A stretch of DNA of 64,000 nt. Source: Microbulbifer sp. GL-2. Lineage in GTDB: Bacteria; Pseudomonadota; Gammaproteobacteria; Pseudomonadales; Cellvibrionaceae. Shown in pieces: positions 17,372 through 26,598 of the stretch. Each line of letters opens with the position of its first letter. Position 1 is the first letter of the stretch. Position numbers and translations under genes: made by a program. The stretch covers positions 2,028,001 to 2,092,000 of the forward strand of contig NZ_AP019807.1 of the NCBI RefSeq assembly GCF_007183175.1, given 5' to 3'. The notes beneath the pieces are model-generated. The model was given only the letters and a program-made list of their open reading frames with translations. It was not told where the DNA came from and searched no databases.

Positions 17372-18232
17372 TTACTGGGCCTGGTTTGTCTCGGGTTTCT
17401 GGACAGGCATGGCCTCCAGTTTTTCCTTTAGCTCCTTGAGCTTTTCCTTTACCCGTGTGGCGTTATCGGGACCCATACGGATCATCAGTTTTTGAATGCC
17501 GGGTAGTTTCTCCAGTTTTGGATCGGCAAACTTGTAATACACTGACGGCCGTACTAGCTGGATGGGGCCCTCTATCTCCGGTGCTGCCAACACCTGGTCA
17601 ATGGCCTCAATGACTATCTGGTGGAAAGTCTTGTTACGAATGCCCAGCTCGCCCCAAGCCTGGGACAGACGCGGGTACCAGTATTGATAGAGACCTACAG
17701 CAGTATCAGTGTTCATCAGTGCGAACAATCGTACCGGCTGGTCGTACCGGCGATAGTTGTCGGGTGATAATTGGTAGCCCTCCATAGATGAGCCAGTAAC
17801 AATAATCGGGCCGCGAATCGTTTTTAGCGGCCGATGCTTGTGAATCAACTCTCCACGAGAACCTGCATTGGCAGCGGCGACCCACTTGCGAATCACCTCA
17901 TCGGGCACCAGCCAGCGGGAAAGGGCGTTGTCTGGGGCCAGAGCCATCAAGTCGTCGTAAGCGGTCTTATCACTCTCATTCAGAGGGGGAGGGGGTTCCC
18001 TGGCAGGTTCTTCCGCCGGTGCGGGTTCCTGGGGTTCCGGTGCGGGAGCTGCCACCTCAGGCTGTGTCATTGTTTCCGGTTCGGGGGTGGTTTGGGGCTC
18101 TTCGATTACTTTGGTGATGGGAACTTCATTCTTCTTTTCCTCGCCGGTCCACAACCAATAGGCTGCTGCGGCGACGACAATCACCACAATAATTCCGATG
18201 ATCCACCCTTGCCTAGACTGGTGTTCCGACAT
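17372..18232 (-). CDS. DUF3014 membrane-anchored protein
   Basis: A 286-residue protein. The start is placed at ATG 18232 because AAGGAGG lies 6 bases upstream; an earlier in-frame ATG (18283) lacks one. One membrane helix at about residues 10-28 (GIIVVIVVAAAAYWLW) is followed by a proline/glutamate-rich linker (about 35-85). A conserved domain (about 90-270) matches DUF3014: WLVPDEVIRKWV, GYQLSPDNYRRYD, YPRLSQAWGELG, VRPSVYYKFADPKLE. The topology puts the domain in the periplasm. Function is unknown; DUF3014 occurs widely in Proteobacteria. It is transcribed away from the MalS-like gene, sharing a roughly 270-base intergenic region with it. Confidence 0.85.
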   Translation of the reverse strand: MSEHQSRQGWIIGIIVVIVVAAAAYWLWTGEEKKNEVPITKVIEEPQTTPEPETMTQPEVAAPAPEPQEPAPAEEPAREPPPPLNESDKTAYDDLMALAPDNALSRWLVPDEVIRKWVAAANAGSRGELIHKHRPLKTIRGPIIVTGSSMEGYQLSPDNYRRYDQPVRLFALMNTDTAVGLYQYWYPRLSQAWGELGIRNKTFHQIVIEAIDQVLAAPEIEGPIQLVRPSVYYKFADPKLEKLPGIQKLMIRMGPDNATRVKEKLKELKEKLEAMPVQKPETNQAQ

Positions 18233-18418
18233 TCCCTGCCTCCTTTTTGCTTCTATCAGAATGTAATGGTTGGACCACGGCAAAGCCCTGCGGTTTCTTC
18301 GTGGTGCATGAGTTTTACATTACTCTCCGCCGGGGCCAGTCGCAAAGGGGAATTGCATTTTCGTATAGTGATGAAGGGAAGCTCACATATGCGGTGTTAC
18401 ACATTTAAGAGCCTTAGA

Positions 18419-18445
18419 CTACGCCCCCTTGTGGGAGGATGTGTG
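18419..18445 (+). promoter_or_regulatory. Candidate MalT operator upstream of MalS-like GH13
   Basis: A 27-base element matching the one at 22131-22157 at 23 positions. It begins CTACGCCCCC and ends GGATGTGTG, with the MalT core in GGGAGGATG at 18433-18441. A -10-like CATATT follows at 18456-18461, and the start codon of the GH13 gene is about 65 bases from the core. Confidence 0.6.
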
Positions 18446-18506
18446 TTCTACTGTGCATATTAGAGTGGACTGGACAAATAGCGACCGGTAGAAAAGAGAG
18501 GAAATA

Positions 18507-20159
18507 ATGCATAAATTGACCAGCTTTTTGATGGCCATGTTGATCGGAGTCGCACAAGCTGCTGCTGCCATCGAGCCGGTAGATCCTTTCTGGCGCAATG
18601 CGACTGTTTATTTCATGTTGCCGGATCGTTTCTCTAATGGCGATACGACAAACGATTTTCCCTATGGTCGTAAAGACAATGCTGCCTATTTACGCGGCTT
18701 TGAAGGCGGGGACCTACGCGGAGTGATCGATAAAATTGAGGCTGGATATTTTAGTGATCTCGGGGTGGATGCTATCTGGATGGCCCCGGTGATTGAGAAT
18801 ATCCACGGCTTCAACGATTCAGACAAGCGTACCTATGCTTTTCATGGATACTGGCCCAAGGACTGGACCGCTGTAGATGCCAACTTCGGTACTGAGGTCG
18901 AGCTGGCAGAGTTGATTGATGCTGCTCATAGTCGTGGTATCCGCGTATTAATGGATGTGATTCTCAATCACACAGGACCTGTTACCGAGCAGGACCCAGC
19001 ATGGCCCATCACCTGGTTACGTGATGGCCAACAGTGCGACTGGTCGGATTATACCGGTAATGTTGAATGTGCAATTCATGCGAACCTCACCGATATCCTC
19101 ACCGAGAGTGAGGAGGCTGTGGAGCTGCCGCCGCAACTGGTGGAAAAGTGGAAAAGAGAGGGCCGCCTGGAGCAAGAGCAGCGCGAGTTGGAGGTGTTCT
19201 TTGAGCGTACTGGTTATCCTCGCGCGCCCAAGTACTATCTAATCAAATGGTTGACCGACTGGGTGCGCGAGTACGGTGTCGATGGATTCCGCGTAGATAC
19301 CGTTAAACACGTTGAGGCAGAGGCCTGGGCAACACTGAAAAAAGAGGCAGACCTGGCTCTGGAGGAGTGGAAAGCCAAAAACCCGCACAAGAAACTTAAT
19401 GATCGTGATTTCTTTATGGTGGGGGAGGTCTACCACTTTGGTGTGAATAATTATGGTCCCACAGTCGGACGCGCCTACGACTATAGCGATAAGAAGGTGG
19501 ATTTTTATCAGTATGGTTTTGACAGCCTGATTAACTTCGATTTTGCTCAGGTTGCCGGACAGTCTCACGAGGAGATTTTTTCCAGTTATTCGAGCGCGCT
19601 GAATAATAGTGACCTGAAAGGGCTTGGGGTGCTTAATTACCTGGGGTCACATGATGATCATCACTCTTTTGATCGCGAACGCCAGCAAACAAAAAGCTCC
19701 GCCACCAAATTGATGCTGGCTCCCGGTGCAGTGCAGATTTATTACGGCGATGAGCTGGCACGACCGATGATTGATAAACGTGCTTATGGCGATGCTTCCA
19801 TGCGTACCAATATGAACTGGGACGACCTGAAAAAGCCTGAGATCCGTAAATTATTGGCCCACTGGCAGAAACTCGGCCAGTTCCGCCAGGCTCATCCGGC
19901 AGTCGGTGCCGGTGAACATCAAAAACTTGCAGACAACCCCTATACTTTTGCTCGCACCTTATCGGGTGAACAGCCGGTTGTTGTCGCCCTGGATGTACCC
20001 CAGGGAAAGAAAACTATTTCTGTAAAAGGGGTTTTTGCCGATGGCCTCGAGCTGATGGACTACTATTCGGGTAAGCGTACGAAAGTGAAAGTTGGGAAGG
20101 TAACTCTTGTTACCGATGGTGAATTGTTGTTGCTTTCAGCCAAGCTGAAGAATAAATAG
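18507..20159 (+). CDS. Periplasmic alpha-amylase family GH13 (MalS-like)
   Basis: A 550-residue exported glycoside hydrolase family 13 enzyme. The signal peptide spans about residues 1-21, with ribosome site GAGAGGAAATA before ATG 18507. The catalytic (beta/alpha)8 barrel has the four GH13 regions: DVILNH (149-154), nucleophile Asp264 in GFRVDTVKH, acid/base Glu307 in VGEVYHFG, and stabiliser Asp383 in LGSHDDHH. YWPKDWTAVDANFG resembles MalS-type periplasmic alpha-amylases (GH13_19), although this protein is shorter than E. coli MalS. It should cut imported maltodextrins in the periplasm. A C-terminal beta domain ends the protein. A MalT-like operator precedes it. The exact product profile is not predictable. 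Confidence 0.9.
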   Translation: MHKLTSFLMAMLIGVAQAAAAIEPVDPFWRNATVYFMLPDRFSNGDTTNDFPYGRKDNAAYLRGFEGGDLRGVIDKIEAGYFSDLGVDAIWMAPVIENIHGFNDSDKRTYAFHGYWPKDWTAVDANFGTEVELAELIDAAHSRGIRVLMDVILNHTGPVTEQDPAWPITWLRDGQQCDWSDYTGNVECAIHANLTDILTESEEAVELPPQLVEKWKREGRLEQEQRELEVFFERTGYPRAPKYYLIKWLTDWVREYGVDGFRVDTVKHVEAEAWATLKKEADLALEEWKAKNPHKKLNDRDFFMVGEVYHFGVNNYGPTVGRAYDYSDKKVDFYQYGFDSLINFDFAQVAGQSHEEIFSSYSSALNNSDLKGLGVLNYLGSHDDHHSFDRERQQTKSSATKLMLAPGAVQIYYGDELARPMIDKRAYGDASMRTNMNWDDLKKPEIRKLLAHWQKLGQFRQAHPAVGAGEHQKLADNPYTFARTLSGEQPVVVALDVPQGKKTISVKGVFADGLELMDYYSGKRTKVKVGKVTLVTDGELLLLSAKLKNK

Positions 20160-20164
20160 ATTAT

Positions 20165-20201
20165 ATAAAAAAGCCCCGGTAATTTTTATATTGCCGGGGC
20201 T
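20165..20201 (-). terminator. Terminator of the universal stress gene
   Basis: AGCCCCGG (20172-20179) pairs with CCGGGGCT (20194-20201). Reading on the minus strand the stem is followed by six T. It lies between convergent genes and may also stop the GH13 transcript. Confidence 0.75.
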
Positions 20202-20223
20202 AATATAAGTTTATATAAGTTGC

Positions 20224-21075
20224 TTAATCGCCTTTCATGTCGGTGCTGGTGAACTGGTTGCAGACCATCACATCCACATCCAGCTGGCCGATAACGCGCT
20301 CGGCGGTATTACCTCGCAAGAATGAACCGGTCTCACCATACTGGTTCATTGTTCCCATCACCACCAAGTCCGCATCAATTTCTCGGGCCACTTCTTCAAC
20401 CACATCACTGGTATAGCCGCGTTTTACGTGGATACGATGGGTGGGGACACCGGTCTTATCGGCAAGCTTGGCCAAGGCGCCGCGATCCGGGTATAGCATG
20501 GAATCCAGGTACGCATTGACCAGGTGTAATTCGGCACCATAGTGTCCGGCGATATAAGTAGCGCGTTCACTGATTTGACGGTTTAACTGGCGCTGTTCCA
20601 GAGTCTTTGCCTGGTAATTCACGGTGGCCAGCACAACTTTGCGCTCCTCCTTGGCACCAGGGCGGATTAGTACCACCGGGCAACGCGCGGTCTTCAGCAC
20701 CCGCCATTTAGACTCAGCAAAGGTAAATCGACGGCTGGATTTTGCATGTACTGGAAGGTAGATCATTTCTGCGTTGCAGCGTTTGGATTCCTGTACGATG
20801 GCAGCTTGCCAGTCGCTGGACCAGCACACGGTAATTTCACAGGTGAGTCCGGCGGCGGAAATGGGATCGCGGATCTGTTCGCGGAACCAGGACTCGTCGC
20901 GGAAGAGGTGATCGTTCACTGCGCGAGTGTCTACGGCCTCGCCATCAACTGCCACAAATACCGCCAAACGCGGTTGGGGATTCCGGTCCCGCGAAGTGGT
21001 CAGGGCTCGCTCCAGAGCTACATGCTTTTCATCGTTGGGGTCCACTACCACGAATACGGTGCTTTGTTGCTCCAT
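20224..21075 (-). CDS. Tandem universal stress protein (UspA family)
   Basis: A 283-residue cytosolic protein made of two UspA domains (about 1-140 and 145-283). The second keeps the ATP-binding signature G-x2-G-x9-G-S/T-like pattern in VVMGTMNQYGETGS and GNTAERV; the first is more diverged but ends with the typical CPVVLIRPG. The two-domain form resembles UspE. Such proteins bind nucleotide and help survival in stress; no specific partner can be named. It is transcribed toward the MalS-like gene and shares a terminator region with it. It is probably unrelated to sugar use. Confidence 0.9.
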   Translation of the reverse strand: MEQQSTVFVVVDPNDEKHVALERALTTSRDRNPQPRLAVFVAVDGEAVDTRAVNDHLFRDESWFREQIRDPISAAGLTCEITVCWSSDWQAAIVQESKRCNAEMIYLPVHAKSSRRFTFAESKWRVLKTARCPVVLIRPGAKEERKVVLATVNYQAKTLEQRQLNRQISERATYIAGHYGAELHLVNAYLDSMLYPDRGALAKLADKTGVPTHRIHVKRGYTSDVVEEVAREIDADLVVMGTMNQYGETGSFLRGNTAERVIGQLDVDVMVCNQFTSTDMKGD

Positions 21076-21174
21076 TTTTCCTCCAGATCAAAGGGTATTT
21101 CCGGTCCCTGCCTTATGCAGTTGACTCTTGGGTCTAATCTATCACGGGGCGCTGGTGGCGAGGAGTTTTTGTTA

Positions 21175-22035
21175 TAGAGAAACGTTGAATTAGGCGCCAT
21201 TCCACGCTGCCCGAAGCCGCATAATGAAGTAACTTGGTTTAGCTGTGTTGAGGCAGATCAAGTGCTTGAGTATCTTGGTGGTGATCAGACTCGGAGTTGC
21301 ATGCTGACTTTTATGAGGCTGGAAAATTTCTGGAAGTGCCAGAATCAATCAAGAGGCTCAGGCTGTTTATTTAGCAATTTTCCAGCAAAATCTCTCTAAG
21401 GTTTGGTGGATTGTATACGGCCGGATTAGTGACGAAGCTTGGCAAAACCAGGGTAGAAGCTTACTTTCCATTGCTTTTCTCATGATAAGAAAAGTTACAT
21501 CAGGATCTACGAAAGAGAGTGTCATAAAGTACGTATAAACATACATTTATTTTCCGGAATTTGATTTTGCAGCCCCTCTAAGAGTATACCGCCAGCACAG
21601 AGATGAATACCCACCTGGCATCAAACTAATGACCAAAGAATACATTGAGAGAGTACGAACTTGATTAGCAGGTGCGTAGAATAGTAGCAGCGTCTGTTTT
21701 TGGAGTTGGCCTGATACTGGAGGCCGTTGGATGACAATTCACACTGGTAAACCGGATTCCTCTAAAAGGATAGGCCTACAGGTTTGTCTGCGAGAGGAAT
21801 TCTGTACTGAAAATATTTTCATCTGACGACAGGCCTACCGCAGCGATGAGGAGTTATTGGATTACGTTTTATAGCACTACGCCAATCACATTTTTCCACT
21901 CATAGTCAGTATGTACTTTCAGCCTGAGATATCTAAACTTGATTCTACGTGTAATAAAATGAAATTTTATTTAGGTGTTTCTTGGTTAGCCTACAGAATG
22001 ATTATTACTCAAGCTACCCTTCACTGATTAGCCTC
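21175..22035 (+). pseudogene. Decayed gene(s) with several frameshifts, family unknown
   Basis: No intact gene lies here, but the plus strand reads as protein-like segments that switch frame: VEADQVLEYLGGDQ, then LHADFYEAGKFLEVPESI, then NQEAQAVYLAIFQQNLSKVW continuing to IRKVTSG, then FAAPLRVYRQHRDEYPPGIK to a stop at 21664. A second string starts with MTIHTGKPDSSKRIGLQV near 21731 and continues through two in-frame stops (RQAYRSDEELLDYVL; HIFPLIVSMYFQPEISK; FYLGVSWLAYRMII) to about 22030. This is best explained as one or two dead genes. I recognise no family, and the exact break points are estimates. Confidence 0.5.
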
Positions 22036-22130
22036 TCTCTGTCTACAGAAGTTTAAACCTGAGCTATGTTCTTGTTTGTAGCTGCACTAATCCTCCCTTG
22101 GCGTAGAGCAAATCATTGCACAAAAAGCCA

Positions 22131-22157
22131 CTACGCCCCCCTCTAGGGGGATGTGTG
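22131..22157 (+). promoter_or_regulatory. Candidate MalT operator, far upstream of the amylase
   Basis: A second copy of the 27-base element seen at 18419-18445 (23 of 27 identical). The core is GGGGGATG (22146-22153), with CCCCCC opposite, forming an inverted motif. A reverse GGGAGGA (TCCTCCC on the plus strand at 22091-22097) lies 35 bases upstream. It is about 440 bases before the amylase start, much farther than the other sites. Confidence 0.5.
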
Positions 22158-22594
22158 CGTTAGTACCACTTGCTTATTCTGTCATAGACCACACCCCCGG
22201 AAGAGGGTCGGTCATTAGGCCAAAGCCATGTATTTTTGGGGCGAAATCCTCAAACTCGGGTCAGATATCACAAGAATAAGTATGGTCACCACTGATGAGA
22301 GGTTTCACTCCCAGCCGTTTACCTATTCGGTTAACGACCTTTCACCTGATTCCCAATGGCAGTCATCTCGAGCTGTTGTCGATAGATATTTCTGCGTTAT
22401 ACCAGATGGGAATGCCTGTGCCTGCCTGCTTACTCTTACATTCTGGTTCTCCGTGGTCGTTGTAGGCCTTATTTGCACTTAAACAGCGCGATATTGGGAG
22501 TGGCCAGCGCTGACCAGTTGGGCCTGGATAGCCTGAAAAATTTCCCGATCTTCCAAAAAATAACAGCGAAAGATGAGAGATAAGGAAAACTAAA
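22158..22594. other. Long leader between operator and amylase start
   Basis: About 440 bases. A frame of 84 codons at 22228-22482 has no family resemblance and no good ribosome site, so it is not called. The amylase ribosome site AAGGAAAA is at about 22582-22589. If transcription starts near the operator, the mRNA would carry an unusually long 5' leader. Confidence 0.35.
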
Positions 22595-24586
22595 ATGAAA
22601 AAAAATATTGCTCTGAGAAGCTTACTGGGAGGTGCGGGCATTGTGCTTGGTGCATTGTCCAGTAGTCACGTGAGTGCTGGTACTGCCTTTGTGCATTTGT
22701 TTGAGTGGAGCTGGAATGATATCGCCAGTGAGTGTGAGAACTTCCTCGGTCCCAAGGGCTTCGATGCGGTGCAGATATCTCCGCCCAATGAGCATATCAG
22801 TCACTCAACCTGGTGGGCGCGTTATCAGCCGGTGACATATACAAATCTCACCAGTCGCAGTGGTACTGAGCAGGAGCTGCAAAGCATGATCAGCCGTTGC
22901 AATGCAGTGGGTGTTAAAGTTTATGCTGATGTGGTGATTAACCATACTGCCGCCTGGAGTGGCGGTGGTACAGGCTGGGGGGGCACCCAATGGACACTTC
23001 TGAACCACCCGGAGTTCTCATCCTGGGATTACCACTCTGATTGCACCATTGATAATTACAGCGATGCAAACAACGTCTGGAATTGTCGCCTCAGCGGCTT
23101 ACCGGACTTGAATACCGGCTCCAACTATGTCCAGCAAACCCTGGCGGACTATCTGAATAAACTGCAGGGCATGGGGGTGGCAGGATTCCGTGTAGATGCA
23201 GTCAAACATATGTCTCCGGGTGATATGCAGGGCATTATGAGTAAGGCCGGCAATCCATGGATTTTCTCAGAAGTGATTGGTGCAGCGGGGGAAGCCTCTG
23301 AAATTCAGCCTTCCAACTACACTTTCCTTGGCCATGTAACGGAATTTAAATATGGGACTGATGTCGCCAGTAATTTCAATGGCCAGATTAAAAATCTGGC
23401 CAGTATAGGTGAGAGCTGGGGACTACTGTCTTCAAGTGATGCAGTACATTTCATCGATAACCACGACCGGGAACGCGGACATGGTGGTGGTGGTAATCTG
23501 ACCTATCACGATGGAGCCAAGTACAACCTGGCCAATGTGTTTATGCTGGCACATCCCTATGGTTATCCCAAGATAATGTCTGGATACAACTTTTCCGATA
23601 CTGATATTGGTCCTCCCAGTAATGGCCCAAATAATTGTCAGAACGGTGACTGGGTCTGCCAGCATCGCTGGGGCAATATCGCCAATATGGTGGGCTTCCG
23701 TAACTATGTCGACGGCACCTCTATGGACAACTGGTGGGACAATGGCAATAACCAGATTGCCTTTGGTCGTGGAAATAAGGGCTTTGTGCTGATCAACAAT
23801 GAGAGCAGTTCTTTAAGGCAAACCCTCTATACCGGTATGCCTGCGGGAGAGTATTGCAATGTGCTGGCTGGCGATGAAGAGTGCAGTGGTGATGTAATTG
23901 AGGTTGATAGCAATGGTTTTGCAACATTCAATGTCAATGCCAATTCTGCGGCCGCGATTCATGGCGGCCAATTGGCAACACCCTGTGATAATTGTTCCGG
24001 TAATGGGTTTTCACAGTTGAATTTCCGCGGTACGGCCAATAACTGGGGTGCCCAGGCGATGACTCTGATAGGAGATAATATCTGGCGTACTACTGTAATG
24101 TTTGATGGCGGTAATAATCAGCGTTTCAAGTTTGATATAAGTACTGACTGGAGTGAGAACTACGGAGACAATAACGCCGATGGTATTCTTGAGTTGGGTG
24201 GTAACGATATTTATACCAGTGTGGCTGGTACTTATATCGTCGAGGTGAACGATAAAACACTCGGGTATTCGCTTACCTGTGTCGATTGCAGCAGCCATAC
24301 TTCAAATTTTTCCTCACTTTACTTCCGTGGAACGCCTAACGGCTGGGGTGCTGAGCCTATGCAGTTAGTAGCAAACAATATTTGGGAAATTCAGGTCAAT
24401 TTTGATGGCCAATCCCAGCAACGTTTTAAATTTGATGTCAGTGGCGACTGGAGTGAGAACTACGGCGATAATAATGCCGATGATATTCTTGAGCGGGGTG
24501 GATCTGATATTTACACCTCTGTTATTGGAAGTTACAAAATACAGGTGAATGATCAGACGATGACTTATGATCTGATAGTAGATTGA
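22595..24586 (+). CDS. Secreted alpha-amylase GH13 with two C-terminal beta domains
   Basis: A 663-residue secreted enzyme. Signal peptide about 1-28, then a GH13 barrel closely like the marine/animal chloride-dependent amylases (Pseudoalteromonas AHA type): FVHLFEWSW at 32-40, GFDAVQISPPNEH, DVVINH (112-117), nucleophile Asp201 in GFRVDAVKH, Glu226 in FSEVIG, Asp291 in FIDNHDRERGHGGGG. Arg199 and Asn289 sit where chloride ligands lie in that family. Domain C ends near residue 455. Two related modules of about 90 residues (about 470-560 and 570-663) each begin FRGT..N.WG and contain DWSENYGDNNAD, and are probably starch-binding. The enzyme should attack starch outside the cell. Perfect terminator downstream. 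Confidence 0.93.
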   Translation: MKKNIALRSLLGGAGIVLGALSSSHVSAGTAFVHLFEWSWNDIASECENFLGPKGFDAVQISPPNEHISHSTWWARYQPVTYTNLTSRSGTEQELQSMISRCNAVGVKVYADVVINHTAAWSGGGTGWGGTQWTLLNHPEFSSWDYHSDCTIDNYSDANNVWNCRLSGLPDLNTGSNYVQQTLADYLNKLQGMGVAGFRVDAVKHMSPGDMQGIMSKAGNPWIFSEVIGAAGEASEIQPSNYTFLGHVTEFKYGTDVASNFNGQIKNLASIGESWGLLSSSDAVHFIDNHDRERGHGGGGNLTYHDGAKYNLANVFMLAHPYGYPKIMSGYNFSDTDIGPPSNGPNNCQNGDWVCQHRWGNIANMVGFRNYVDGTSMDNWWDNGNNQIAFGRGNKGFVLINNESSSLRQTLYTGMPAGEYCNVLAGDEECSGDVIEVDSNGFATFNVNANSAAAIHGGQLATPCDNCSGNGFSQLNFRGTANNWGAQAMTLIGDNIWRTTVMFDGGNNQRFKFDISTDWSENYGDNNADGILELGGNDIYTSVAGTYIVEVNDKTLGYSLTCVDCSSHTSNFSSLYFRGTPNGWGAEPMQLVANNIWEIQVNFDGQSQQRFKFDVSGDWSENYGDNNADDILERGGSDIYTSVIGSYKIQVNDQTMTYDLIVD

Positions 24587-24600
24587 GCTTCCATTTGATT

Positions 24601-24639
24601 TAAAATAAAAACCCAGCTATAAGCTGGGTTTTTATTTTA
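24601..24639. terminator. Perfect bidirectional terminator
   Basis: A fully symmetrical 18-bp inverted repeat with a three-base loop (core AAAACCCAGCT / AGCTGGGTTTT), giving T runs on both strands. It serves the amylase and the convergent lipoprotein GH13 gene. Confidence 0.92.
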
Positions 24640-24644
24640 AATCA

Positions 24645-26543
24645 TCAATAGGGGGTCATATTTTCAAGCTTAAATATATGGCTTTTAAAGGGGGAAAGAG
24701 CCAGCCTTATTCGACCTTGCCCATTGAGAATAATTAGCTGTTGCTCTTCATCGGTGATTTGCCCATTCAGTTGATAATTGCCGTCTTTCAAGTACCACTG
24801 TTTAATAAGCTTCTCTGGAATCAGCAAGTCGAAATTCGCAGTTACATTATCAAAATTAGCGACTACTAAGAGTTTTTCAGTTTTATCCCAACGAGCAAAA
24901 GAAAATTGCTTTTCCCCATAGTCCGAGTTTTGGCTGCGGTTGTAGTTATGCAAATCCATATAGTGACCACGCAGAGCGGGACTATCTGTGGAAAAATTGA
25001 GCAGGCGTTGGTAAAAACTGCGTAACCCCTTCTCGTCATTCGTTAGCAAGTCTGAATTAAAAGCACCTTGGTTGTTCCATCGGCGTACACTCGGCACTGA
25101 CCAGTAGTCGAAAATAGTGGTACGGCTGGCTTTGCCAAAACCGGCGTCCTGGCTGGCGGGTTCCCCTAATTCCTGGCCAAAGTACACCAGGGTGGGGGCA
25201 GGGGAGAGCGCGGCGGAAACCAGCATTGCGGGTTTGCCCGCTTGGGAGTTACCAGCGAACTGCGGACTGGCGATACGCTGTTCGTCGTGGTTCTCCATAA
25301 AACGCAGCATATGGGAGGAGATATCCATCAGGTTTGCTTGAATTTCCGCGATTTTATCAGTGCTGCCTTTGTCCTCCATTACCGCGCGAATGGCATCGTA
25401 GGTGCCGACTTTATCGTAGAGATAGTCCATTTTCCCAAGGCGCAGGTAATCGCGGTAGCGTTCCGGAGTATAGATTTCAGCAAGCAGTAGCGTATCGGGG
25501 TTGTGCATTTTGATAGAGGAATTCAGGTAGCTCCAGAATTCCACCGGTACCATTCCGGCCATATCGTAGCGAAATCCATCTACGCCGAAGTCCAGCCAGT
25601 AGTGGGTGATATCGCGGAATTTTTTCCAGGTGTCAGGTACTTTCTTGTTGGACCAAAACTGGGCATGGGCGCGGTAGTCGCGTTCGGCATAATGTTGGGG
25701 TAACTCGGTATAATCCTTGCTGCCATCGGGGCGAATACCGAAGTTAATTTTTACTGTCTCGTACCAGTCATGCATGGCGGGTTGTGCGCTGCGTGCGCCG
25801 TTGCCGGTCCACTTGGCTGGGCTCTCTGCAAACTTCCCATTGGCAAGGGGGTTGGCTTCCCCATTGAGTGGTTGGTAGCCAGCTTTGGCTACAGGCACGC
25901 GAAAGTCTTCACCCACGACGTAGTAGAAATTATTGTTGCGGGCGTAGGTGACCTGGGTGTTGTCATCGGCACCGAAGTCCCGTACGCCCCGTGGCTTGTG
26001 TTGGGATTGATAGGCTCGGGCTACATGGTTGGGCACTATATCGATAATCACTTTCAGGCCGGCCTCGTGGCTGCGTTCCACCAGTGCACGGAATTCCTGT
26101 AATCGTTCAGCGGGATTATCGGCCAGATCTGGGTTTACGCTGTAGTAATCCTTAATGGCGTAGGGGGATCCAGCGCGGCCTTTGACCACGTCTGGATCGT
26201 CGTTACTGATTCCGTACTCGCTGTAGTCGCCAACGAGTGCGTGGTGCAGGGCACCGGTGTACCAGATATGGGTGGCACCCAGATTGCGAATTTCTTCTAA
26301 TGCTTTTGGGGTGAAATCAGAAAATTTGCCCACACCGTTTTCTTCGATTGTGCCCCAGGACCTGTTGGTATCGTTAGTGTTACCAAATAGGCGTGGTAGC
26401 ACCTGATAGATAACCGCTTTTTCTTCGGCCATTTTTGGAGCGGGCTGTATCTCTTGGGATTTATTTTCCTGGCTACAGCCGCTAATAACGAATAGTGCAG
26501 CGGCGAGGAGTTTGGCAATAAACAGGGAATGTACTGTCTTCAT
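24645..26543 (-). CDS. GH13 alpha-amylase family lipoprotein
   Basis: A 632-residue GH13 enzyme with a lipoprotein signal (FVISGC, Cys23), so membrane anchored. ATG 26543 is chosen: it has AGGAA just upstream, whereas the longer frame begins with TTG. The catalytic residues are present: region I DIVPNH, nucleophile Asp327 in GFRYDMAGMV, Glu356 in LLAEIYTPE and the Asp of MENHDEQRI. Domain B is long (about residues 175-295). The subfamily is uncertain; it resembles surface amylases of polysaccharide-utilisation loci. It lies 55 bases downstream of the GH31 gene in the same orientation, so the pair is likely one operon driven from the divergent promoter at 29.1 kb. It should trim malto-oligosaccharides at the outer membrane or in the periplasm. 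Confidence 0.88.
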   Translation of the reverse strand: MKTVHSLFIAKLLAAALFVISGCSQENKSQEIQPAPKMAEEKAVIYQVLPRLFGNTNDTNRSWGTIEENGVGKFSDFTPKALEEIRNLGATHIWYTGALHHALVGDYSEYGISNDDPDVVKGRAGSPYAIKDYYSVNPDLADNPAERLQEFRALVERSHEAGLKVIIDIVPNHVARAYQSQHKPRGVRDFGADDNTQVTYARNNNFYYVVGEDFRVPVAKAGYQPLNGEANPLANGKFAESPAKWTGNGARSAQPAMHDWYETVKINFGIRPDGSKDYTELPQHYAERDYRAHAQFWSNKKVPDTWKKFRDITHYWLDFGVDGFRYDMAGMVPVEFWSYLNSSIKMHNPDTLLLAEIYTPERYRDYLRLGKMDYLYDKVGTYDAIRAVMEDKGSTDKIAEIQANLMDISSHMLRFMENHDEQRIASPQFAGNSQAGKPAMLVSAALSPAPTLVYFGQELGEPASQDAGFGKASRTTIFDYWSVPSVRRWNNQGAFNSDLLTNDEKGLRSFYQRLLNFSTDSPALRGHYMDLHNYNRSQNSDYGEKQFSFARWDKTEKLLVVANFDNVTANFDLLIPEKLIKQWYLKDGNYQLNGQITDEEQQLIILNGQGRIRLALSPFKSHIFKLENMTPY

Positions 26544-26598
26544 GGGTTCCTGAATACTTTGAATGTGTATTTTTAATCGCAAAAAGCCGATCGCTGGG

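Noticed and set aside
17834..18463. 209-codon plus-strand frame opposite DUF3014
   Set aside because: Antisense to a well-supported DUF3014 gene and low complexity, so a shadow.
22228..22482. 84-codon frame between the operator and the amylase
   Set aside because: No ribosome site, no family resemblance and a biased composition; treated as leader sequence.
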